A stretch of 5,918 bases of DNA from Crenothrix polyspora. Lineage in GTDB: Bacteria; Pseudomonadota; Gammaproteobacteria; Methylococcales; Methylomonadaceae. Positions 1 to 5,691 of this stretch are shown here, piece after piece; position 1 is the first letter of the stretch, and each line of letters begins with the position of its first letter. Where the stretch lies: assembly GCA_945903675.1 (NCBI GenBank), contig CAMDOP010000205.1, forward strand, positions 1 to 5,918. The letters run 5' to 3'. Position numbers and translations under genes: made by a program. The notes under the pieces are model-generated. The model was given only the letters and a program-made list of their open reading frames with translations, made no database searches and was not told the origin of the DNA.

Positions 1-839
1 CCTGAAACTCTTCGTGCAGGCATCTTTTTTATTTGCGATAAAACTGCCTTTACAGCAGGCGTAATAATTACTTGAATTAGTCCCTGCGGAGTTGGAATAT
101 CATATCTATCAGGAATACGACTGTGATTATCAAATTGATTTAACCATCCTTCTGGGCAGCCACCGAAAGAAGGAATAACCTCAACAACTTTAGTCCCTGA
201 AACATCAACTCTATTTAAATCTATGAGTAATTTTTCAGGTGTCAGAACTACTGAACGAAACAAAAAGTCACTGAGTTGAGATTTAGCAGCAATGGCTGTT
301 TGACGTATTTGCCCCCAAAGCTTTCGATTATTTATATCATTGTGTTCATCTGCTGGTCTTTGCCAAAATGCGTTTACTAATTTCAAAACATTCCAGGAAG
401 GAGCAGGTATCAGCCCAAGCTTGCCATCAATACTAATAATTGGCCCAATAACAATATCAATCTTTACCGGCACACCTTCTAAGTTAGTCCAGCCACAAAT
501 GGTAACGCCAAAATCTATGTCAATCAGGGTACCAATACTTTCTAATGCGGGTGTCAGTAAGACTAGCTCTGGAATCAGAATATCAGGGCAAACTTGTGAA
601 TATTCAGGATGGTTAAGGATTAAATAAATCTCATCCCAACCAGTAAAAAAACAAGACTCCGATTCGGTAACTAAACCATCACTTTCGAGTTGCTGTAAAA
701 TTGGTAAAGCCAAAGATCCGCACTCAAAGGAGCAATCTGTTGGTTCAAATAACCATCTGAGGCCATATTCATTTTTAAGCAAATGCAGTACGGGAGATAA
801 CTCACTCTGGATGTTTTGTCTTTTTAACCATTTAAACAT
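1..839 (-). CDS. zorD: ZorD, N-terminal part (Zorya I Snf2-type effector), cut by the window edge
   Basis: An open frame runs without a stop from an ATG at 839-837 to position 1, giving 279 full codons. The protein begins MFKWLKRQNIQ. Near the visible end it has features typical of the region before the helicase core in large Snf2-family proteins: 'PSFGGCPEGWLNQFD' (about residues 225-240), 'DRYDIPTPQG', and at the very end 'KMPARRVSG', which resembles the MPxRRVxG motif preceding the ATPase domain. No Walker A, DEAH or other helicase motif lies within the window. In Zorya I, ZorD is a protein of about 1,000 or more residues, with an N-terminal domain followed by a Snf2 ATPase, and is reported to degrade DNA. 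The ATG directly abuts the zorC stop (TAAATG), with a good Shine-Dalgarno just upstream. The assignment rests on position in the operon plus these motifs. Whether the full gene is intact cannot be seen. Confidence 0.88.
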   Translation of the reverse strand, partial: MFKWLKRQNIQSELSPVLHLLKNEYGLRWLFEPTDCSFECGSLALPILQQLESDGLVTESESCFFTGWDEIYLILNHPEYSQVCPDILIPELVLLTPALESIGTLIDIDFGVTICGWTNLEGVPVKIDIVIGPIISIDGKLGLIPAPSWNVLKLVNAFWQRPADEHNDINNRKLWGQIRQTAIAAKSQLSDFLFRSVVLTPEKLLIDLNRVDVSGTKVVEVIPSFGGCPEGWLNQFDNHSRIPDRYDIPTPQGLIQVIITPAVKAVLSQIKKMPARRVS

Positions 840-2402
840 TTAGCTTCCTTCTCTATACCAGCCTTTTTTATCGGCTGACCATACGAACTCCCAACCCATT
901 AAAACTGCAAATTGATATACATCCCAAAAAGTACTTTTCGTTTGCATAATCCATTCATAGCTTCCAGAGCGTGATGCTGGAATATAATCACACTTATATG
1001 CTCTGCAAAACTCCCTGATAGATGAGGAAGTTGAACCCATATCTTTCGCAAAGTCTTGCTCCCATTTTTTACTTAATGCTTTACCTGTATCAACATGGCT
1101 ACTTCGTTTTATAAATGACTCGCCACCAGCCTTTAAGCCTACCCTACCACTTAATGCTCTACCTACTTCTATACGTGCATTTTTAAAATTGTAGGGCCGA
1201 GTTCCATGCTGTGGGCTATAAAAATAAGTACGATTACCTTTTAAACTAAATTCAATAACATCTTTATTTTTAAATTGCATAACAACTGCATGTTCATTTT
1301 CTGACTGGCCTCCATCTAAGTTTCGACAAAGCCCCTTAGCATCTTTTATAAATGCCTTAAAACGTTCATTTCTGAAGGCTGCAATGCCGAGTGCAAAAAA
1401 TATTCCTTGTGGGTCTTCACAATAAAGCTCCCAAAAATCTACACGCCTAGTATTTGCAGCTCCATCTTCAGATAATATTGAAAAGAATTCTCGTAATAGA
1501 TGCCGTTTTAACCAGCTAGCAATCATCTCACGAGCAGTATTATCGCAATGCCGCCAATTTTCTTGTGTTTCTTCCATCCAAGGATTGCCCCAGAATGAAA
1601 CAGCAAACTCTCTTAAATCAATATTAATTGATTTGTCAGCACATGCCACATAACGATTAAGTAATTTACCTAACCCTACATTTAAATAAAGTGGATGCTC
1701 TTTTAGTAGAATAATCAGAGGATTTATATATTCTTTAAATATGTCATCTTTCTGATCAACTGCAACATCACAAGCAGACAGAACAAGTTGACCCACTAGC
1801 CATGACGTATCGATAATCTCAAGACGTTTGCAAATATCGTTAAATGAAGTTCGATCACCTTTAAGTGCCTCAAGCCCATAACGGGAACAGGGTTTTTCTG
1901 TTAAAAGATTTTTATGCTCGGTAAGAGCTGTAATCCAATCAGGATTGAAATCTATAGTTTTAATATTAGCGATATGATCATTTAAAAAATGACGCAATTT
2001 TTCGATATTTCCTTCAATATCTGTTTTAAAAATTGCACTCTGTGGGTCATACAAAAAATAAGCATTCATTAAACGTCTATAACATCTCCGAAACGGACGC
2101 GTTTGATTGCTATATCCCCCAACGTAATTTAATAGTTCGATAAAACGTTTATCTTCGATTAAGCGATAGTTAGCTTCACCTAGTGACACAATACAACCAT
2201 TACAGAGTAAACGTGCATGTGAGAGATCTGTAAAACCATGATCTATAAATTCACGTAAGGCTAATTTAATTCGATCAGGTGATGCAGTTGAAGGTAAACT
2301 CGGTGACCACTCACTAAGATCTTTCAATAAAAAACTCATTGGCTCTTTATTACTAAGCAACTTTCTCTCTAAAGAATTTAGGAGTTCATTAAATGTATTC
2401 AT
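840..2402 (-). CDS. zorC: ZorC, EH-signature domain protein of type I Zorya
   Basis: A complete frame of 520 residues, ATG at 2402-2400, TAA at 842-840. It is a soluble-looking protein with no signal peptide or membrane segment. The N-terminal half is mostly helical and uncharacterised. The C-terminal half (about 265-515) looks like the EH_signature domain: 'FWGNPWMEETQENWRH' (270-285), 'REMIASWLKRHLLREFFSIL' (291-310), 'RRVDFWELY' (319-327), 'DVIEFSLKGNRTYFY' (381-395) and 'SSHVDTG' (434-440). Glu384 and His436 are my candidates for the conserved E and H that name the family; this is inferred from local motif shape, not from an alignment. ZorC in the E. coli system is about 560 residues, so this one is slightly short. 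Published work describes ZorC as a DNA-binding cytoplasmic effector working with ZorD downstream of the ZorAB motor. The start follows the zorB stop by 2 bases. Its own Shine-Dalgarno is poor (GGTGA at 2418-2422, 15 bases away), so coupling to zorB is likely. Confidence 0.9.
   Translation of the reverse strand: MNTFNELLNSLERKLLSNKEPMSFLLKDLSEWSPSLPSTASPDRIKLALREFIDHGFTDLSHARLLCNGCIVSLGEANYRLIEDKRFIELLNYVGGYSNQTRPFRRCYRRLMNAYFLYDPQSAIFKTDIEGNIEKLRHFLNDHIANIKTIDFNPDWITALTEHKNLLTEKPCSRYGLEALKGDRTSFNDICKRLEIIDTSWLVGQLVLSACDVAVDQKDDIFKEYINPLIILLKEHPLYLNVGLGKLLNRYVACADKSINIDLREFAVSFWGNPWMEETQENWRHCDNTAREMIASWLKRHLLREFFSILSEDGAANTRRVDFWELYCEDPQGIFFALGIAAFRNERFKAFIKDAKGLCRNLDGGQSENEHAVVMQFKNKDVIEFSLKGNRTYFYSPQHGTRPYNFKNARIEVGRALSGRVGLKAGGESFIKRSSHVDTGKALSKKWEQDFAKDMGSTSSSIREFCRAYKCDYIPASRSGSYEWIMQTKSTFWDVYQFAVLMGWEFVWSADKKGWYREGS
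846..852 (-). promoter_or_regulatory. Ribosome binding site of zorD
   Basis: On the minus strand AGAAGGA lies 6 bases before the ATG at 839, inside the last codons of zorC. It is the clearest Shine-Dalgarno in the operon and supports the zorD start at 839, where the zorC stop and zorD start form TAAATG. This arrangement implies termination-reinitiation coupling between the two effector genes. Confidence 0.7.
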
Positions 2403-2404
2403 GC

Positions 2405-3124
2405 CTAAATTTTACAGTCACCGAAATTACCGGATGATATGCCTTCTAATTTAGGATGTTTTTCATCAACACCATAAAACTCTAACCGAAGCTCAATACG
2501 CCTACTCTCTTCATCGGTCTTCTTTGAATCATTGAATGAATACCCCCCCACGAAAAAGAGATCACGAACCTGCTCAAGCTCTTTTTCAGACAATATCTTA
2601 GGAATATCGGGAAATGGTGCAAGTAAAGCGCATAAAACCCGCTGACTTCTATCAAGACTTAAATTTAAATTATATAAATAACTACCTTGCCGATCTGTAA
2701 ATCCTTCTACAATAATTTGTTTAAACCACTTTTTTCCTAGATCATCACTCGCATATTTTAATACTACATCTGCCACGAACTTCCTTAACAACAATACTTG
2801 TGGGGCTTCTAATACAGATAATTTATATTTAAATTGAGCTTGATCACCAAACTCAACAACTTTTCTATCCTTATCAATAGTAATACCTGGGTACTTGATT
2901 GTTGCTTTTTCAATTTTAGAAAGTAGCAGTTCAATTTCTTGCTCTCTTTCAACTTTTTTTCTTTCAGCTTCAGAAACAGTTTTAGTTACTGCTAATAACG
3001 CAACACTCATTACTAACAAAAAAAGCACCATCAATGCTGACATGAGATCAGCAAATGAAATCCAGAAGGGTTTTTCACCTTCATCCTTACTACGCTTACC
3101 TATTACTATCCGTGTTCCAAACAT
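2405..3124 (-). CDS. zorB: ZorB, MotB/OmpA-like stator subunit of the Zorya motor
   Basis: A complete frame of 239 residues. A short cytoplasmic N-terminus (1-19) is followed by one membrane helix (about 20-46) with 'PFWISFADLMSALMVLFLL'. Asp26 is the single acidic residue of that helix and corresponds to the ion-binding Asp of MotB; Asp26 is also the number I recall for E. coli ZorB. A charged coiled linker (50-75) leads to a periplasmic OmpA/MotB peptidoglycan-binding domain (about 85-220). It includes 'VEGFTDRQGSYLYNLNLSLD' (139-158) and the R159 and 'ESRRIELRLEF' elements of the OmpA_C family. Tyr151, Asn152, Leu155 and Arg159 are in place; these are the peptidoglycan-contacting positions I recall from the E. 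coli study. The family role is to anchor the ZorA5-ZorB2 motor to the cell wall and conduct ions. The gene starts 2 bases after the zorA stop with a weak AGGCGA (3130-3135) 5 bases before the ATG. MotB and ExbD are excluded by the neighbours zorC and zorD and by the long ZorA tail. Confidence 0.95.
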   Translation of the reverse strand: MFGTRIVIGKRSKDEGEKPFWISFADLMSALMVLFLLVMSVALLAVTKTVSEAERKKVEREQEIELLLSKIEKATIKYPGITIDKDRKVVEFGDQAQFKYKLSVLEAPQVLLLRKFVADVVLKYASDDLGKKWFKQIIVEGFTDRQGSYLYNLNLSLDRSQRVLCALLAPFPDIPKILSEKELEQVRDLFFVGGYSFNDSKKTDEESRRIELRLEFYGVDEKHPKLEGISSGNFGDCKI

Positions 3125-3126
3125 GC

Positions 3127-5448
3127 TTATCGCCTATCGGCCCGATTAGCAGCTTGTGTTACTTTATCCGCTGCTTCTTCAAATACATCGCTAATCTCGC
3201 CTATACCCCCTTTAAGCAATCCAACAGCGGATGTGAGATCTTGATGGAATTCAGTACTTGCACTACCTAATACACGAATAATGCCAGTATTTAAATCAGT
3301 TAAAGATTTTGTCATACCAGTAGTAAATTCATTATGAGATGTTTTTATTACTTCTGTTATCTTAGTTATATAAGTATCTGCTTCATGTTGAGCTGCAATT
3401 AATTTACTTGTTGCTCCTTCGATCCGTTTTAAAACATCATCTGACATCGACGCTTCTTTGCGTGCTTGTTCTATAATTGATTTCATGCTGCCTACTAATT
3501 CAACCATAGATTCTCGTGTTGACTTATAATCAGATAAGACGCCAGCAAGTCCTGTTGATACTGAAGCTATAGCACCTGATGCTTGAGATAATTGGTCCGC
3601 AACCACTTTTGACTTGTCGAGTGTACCAACAACACCTTGCCCCGCTTTCGCAAACTCAGTTGCTGCACCAGACAATGTATTGGCACCATTATTCATTTTT
3701 GTGAGTGCATCATTGGTTGAGTTACGCATAGATTCGACTGTTTTTTTCATTTCAATAACTGCTTCGTTTACTCCATTAGCCAATGCCTTAACATGAACAC
3801 CGAAATCACCAACAACTTTTTCTCCTTCAGCAGTTACTTTACCTGACTGCTCTCCTAAAGAATCAAGGATTGTAGTCATGGTTGTTGCAATACCAACTAA
3901 AGAATCCTTCAGTTTCTCCTGTGTTTCACCTTGCGTTGTTTTAAGTGTTAATTTTATTTGTTCTAAATACTCTGCCATTTGGGCATTCATGCTTTGCTGA
4001 CGTATTTCTGCTGCCTCCATAGCTTCCGTCAATATTTTTGCCATATCAGTAGCCCCCGCAGAACCAGTGTTTTTAGCATCAATATTGGCTATTTTTATTT
4101 GCTCTAAAAGACTTGTTATGTTTTCATTCATGGTTTGCTGACGAACTTCAGCCGCTTCAAGAGCATCTGAAAGAATTTTTGCCATTCCTGCAGCACTCTC
4201 AGTGCCAGATTCTCTAGCTGCATTATTAGATATATTTACTTGTTCTAAAAGATCTGCAATTTTATCATTCATACTTTGTTGACGAATTTCAGCAGCTGTC
4301 ATAGCATCAGTTAGAATTTTTGCCATATCGGCAGCCCCCTCAGATCCTGCAGCACCAAACTTGGTCACCATTGTTTCCATTGAAGTGATCGTTGTTTGCA
4401 ATGCATTGATGGTTTGCTGCTGAAGATGGCTTATATCCTGAAGTTGAGTGCCAAAAAGATCTTTGATTTGGTCGGTGAATGCCGCCATTATATCTGTCAG
4501 CATATTTTGCACTGCTGTGCCATTATCCTGTCGTTCGCCACCTAATTCTTCTCTAATTTTCTCAAGTGGTCCTAGTAAGGAATTTGTTGCTGCAATATGC
4601 TGCTCTGTAAGTTCACGCTGAGCAGTTAATTGTTGTTGTTGAGTCGCATTGGTTGCTGCTATTTGTTGAGCAGTTAATTCACTCAAAATTTGCTTTAACT
4701 CACCAACTAATGCATCTTTTAAAAGCCCTGCATGGCTTGCTGACGCCTCAGAAGATTTAACAAGGCGAGAGAGATACTCTTCGCCTGCACCCGCTTCAAA
4801 TAAACCATCAAGAAGCCGTGCAAGTCTCTCAACCATTGAGTTCAATTTAGTCATAGCAATTTTTTCAAATACTGTGATAAAAATTGCTAAAGCTATGGCT
4901 GTTGCAGATACATAAAAGGCATCAGAAACACCTGTCAAAAGATCATTGAGACTGTGCTGTACTTCAATATTATTTTCTGAAATCTTAAAGCCTTTAAGAC
5001 CACTAAGCAGGCCAACAAAAGTCCCAATAATTCCAATACCGGTTAAAATGCCAGGTAAGTGCTTAAAAAAATCAGCTCTAAGTGGCGTATCTACAATAAT
5101 ATCTGTACGAAAATAGACTTCAGCTGGGGCAGTTAATCTCATCCGAATAACTCTGTGCTGACCGGTACTGGTATCAATTTCAGTTTGCTTATGAATTGTG
5201 TCTTTAAACTCTTTCCAAATACTCTCTAGCACCCCCGATGCTTTAAATATTTTATCTAAAGTTTTATCTAAGTTTTCATCAAAACCTTTTTCCTTCAAAC
5301 CCTCAATATCAAATGTTACTTGTGTTAGCGTTGAAGACACTCTAATCCATGGCAAACAAAACATTGCTAAAAATGAAATACCGAAACCTAATAAGAAAAT
5401 AAAACAGAAGGTGATTGATAAATGTGAAGCCATAAATGAAAATATCAT
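3127..5448 (-). CDS. zorA: ZorA, MotA/ExbB-like motor subunit with long cytoplasmic tail
   Basis: A complete frame of 773 residues with three predicted membrane helices. The first is at 9-33. The MotA/ExbB core pair follows: about 131-153 ('LPGILTGIGIIGTFVGLLSG') and 173-196 ('GVSDAFYVSATAIALAIF'). Thr143 and Ser181 are polar residues in these helices that fit the ion-path Thr and Ser known in ZorA. Residues 34-129 form a charged cytoplasmic loop. Residues 197-773 form one enormous, almost uniformly helical cytoplasmic tail rich in Ala, Gln, Ser, Thr and Lys, with coiled-coil character and almost no proline. It contains a 22-residue duplication (258-289) and three 47-residue tandem repeats (368-508). 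The E. coli protein is, as I recall, about 730 residues, so this tail is roughly one repeat unit longer. In published structures five ZorA surround two ZorB and the tail extends tens of nanometres into the cytoplasm; it is required for defence. An in-frame TAA at 5467-5469 makes 5448 the furthest upstream ATG. Met6 (5433) is an alternative, since neither has a clear Shine-Dalgarno. Confidence 0.95.
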   Translation of the reverse strand: MIFSFMASHLSITFCFIFLLGFGISFLAMFCLPWIRVSSTLTQVTFDIEGLKEKGFDENLDKTLDKIFKASGVLESIWKEFKDTIHKQTEIDTSTGQHRVIRMRLTAPAEVYFRTDIIVDTPLRADFFKHLPGILTGIGIIGTFVGLLSGLKGFKISENNIEVQHSLNDLLTGVSDAFYVSATAIALAIFITVFEKIAMTKLNSMVERLARLLDGLFEAGAGEEYLSRLVKSSEASASHAGLLKDALVGELKQILSELTAQQIAATNATQQQQLTAQRELTEQHIAATNSLLGPLEKIREELGGERQDNGTAVQNMLTDIMAAFTDQIKDLFGTQLQDISHLQQQTINALQTTITSMETMVTKFGAAGSEGAADMAKILTDAMTAAEIRQQSMNDKIADLLEQVNISNNAARESGTESAAGMAKILSDALEAAEVRQQTMNENITSLLEQIKIANIDAKNTGSAGATDMAKILTEAMEAAEIRQQSMNAQMAEYLEQIKLTLKTTQGETQEKLKDSLVGIATTMTTILDSLGEQSGKVTAEGEKVVGDFGVHVKALANGVNEAVIEMKKTVESMRNSTNDALTKMNNGANTLSGAATEFAKAGQGVVGTLDKSKVVADQLSQASGAIASVSTGLAGVLSDYKSTRESMVELVGSMKSIIEQARKEASMSDDVLKRIEGATSKLIAAQHEADTYITKITEVIKTSHNEFTTGMTKSLTDLNTGIIRVLGSASTEFHQDLTSAVGLLKGGIGEISDVFEEAADKVTQAANRADRR
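3925..4347 (-). repeat. Three tandem 141-bp repeats in zorA (47-residue units)
   Basis: Residues 368-414, 415-461 and 462-508 of ZorA are three head-to-tail units of exactly 47 residues, coded by 4347-4207, 4206-4066 and 4065-3925. The core reads MAKIL-[TS]-[DE]-A-[ML]-x-AAE-[IV]-RQQ-[ST]-MN, followed by a 'LEQ' element. It starts at Met375, Met422 and Met469. Each unit opens with a small-residue segment (GSEGAA, GTESAA, GSAGAT). The nucleotide copies have diverged, for example at the 'gccat' anchor points 4040, 4181 and 4322, which are spaced 141 bases apart. The duplication is therefore not very recent, or codon changes have been favoured. Confidence 0.95.
4582..4677 (-). repeat. Gln-rich 22-residue duplication in the membrane-proximal ZorA tail
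   Basis: ZorA residues 258-267 (LTAQQIAATN) recur as residues 280-289 (LTEQHIAATN), offset by 22 residues. A partial copy, LTAQ, sits between them at 274-277 next to a run of four glutamines. An offset of 22 equals two 11-residue hendecads, a period seen in near-straight coiled coils. The stretch lies about 60 residues after the last membrane helix, where the tail bundle would leave the motor. Confidence 0.75.
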
Positions 5449-5470
5449 AAATTTTATATGCTTTATTTAA

Positions 5471-5500
5471 AGTATTTCTCTATTCTAAAGACTTAGTTAA
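5471..5500 (-). promoter_or_regulatory. Possible weak promoter for the zor operon
   Basis: On the minus strand TTAACT (5500-5495) and AATACT (5476-5471) are separated by 18 bases, each matching four of six sigma70 consensus bases. The -10 box is 22 bases from the zorA ATG, leaving a short leader. TAGAAT at about 5482-5487 is a better -10 but has no good -35 at the right distance. In a region this AT-rich such matches arise by chance, so this is only a candidate. Read-through from the gene at 5692-5918 cannot be excluded, because no convincing terminator lies between. Confidence 0.2.
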
Positions 5501-5626
5501 GAGCATGAAGAAGAATTAAACTATCTCAATAGTATTTTAAAAAAGGGTCTTCTATATTGAAAATACAAATCCCGCATTAAGTATGCGCTTTTATAAATGA
5601 AATAACACAACTATTAAGAGTGCCTA

Positions 5627-5640
5627 ACTGATCGGTCAGT
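5627..5640. promoter_or_regulatory. 14-bp palindrome resembling a TetR-family operator
   Basis: ACTGATCGGTCAGT is an inverted repeat of two 7-base halves with one non-complementary central pair (T/G, a wobble in RNA). Palindromes of the GACCGATCxGTC type are typical of TetR-family repressor operators. It lies 178 bases upstream of the zorA ATG and 51 bases beyond the stop of the upstream gene. No regulator gene is in the window. It is too short, with no T-run, to be a good terminator. Operator function is inferred from shape only. Confidence 0.35.
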
Positions 5641-5691
5641 GGTCTTCTTTATCAATATCTCTCTTACTGAGAGTATCAATAATTTCTGCCC

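Larger units (their letters stand above)
5449..5691. other. AT-rich intergenic region upstream of zorA
   Basis: These 243 bases contain no convincing gene. They hold the weak promoter candidate, the 14-bp palindrome and a small hairpin at 5659-5673 (CTCTC, 5-base loop, GAGAG) that lacks a T-run. The hairpin is flanked by direct copies of ATCAATA at 5651 and 5675. I see no tRNA, attachment site or insertion-sequence end here. Confidence 0.5.

Noticed and set aside
340..627. Plus-strand open frame of 95 residues
   Set aside because: It lies antisense inside zorD, has no Shine-Dalgarno and no recognisable domain, while the minus-strand frame is continuous with ZorD motifs.
2895..3270. Plus-strand open frames opposite the zorA/zorB junction
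   Set aside because: They are antisense shadows of well-identified zorA and zorB; their hydrophobic and serine-rich make-up mirrors the opposite strand.
3614..3796. Plus-strand open frame opposite the zorA tail
   Set aside because: Antisense to low-complexity alanine-rich coding sequence that naturally suppresses stops; no supporting start signal.
3925..4347. 141-bp repeats as a mobile element or recombination artefact
   Set aside because: The copies are diverged at nucleotide level, keep the reading frame and conserve protein features, so they are part of the ZorA tail.
2405..5448. A flagellar motAB or TonB-type exbBD operon
   Set aside because: The roughly 577-residue coiled tail on the MotA/ExbB-like protein and the EH-signature and ZorD-like genes downstream are specific to Zorya; no flagellar or TonB genes are present.
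5198..5470. Plus-strand open frame spanning the zorA start
   Set aside because: Antisense to conserved zorA coding sequence, with no domain or ribosome binding site.
5536..5577. GGG...CCC followed by TTTTTT on the minus strand as a terminator
   Set aside because: Only three G-C pairs around a long unpaired loop; not a stable stem.
5659..5673. Hairpin CTCTC-TTACT-GAGAG as a rho-independent terminator of the upstream gene
   Set aside because: Only five base pairs, no GC-rich stem and no T-run on either strand.
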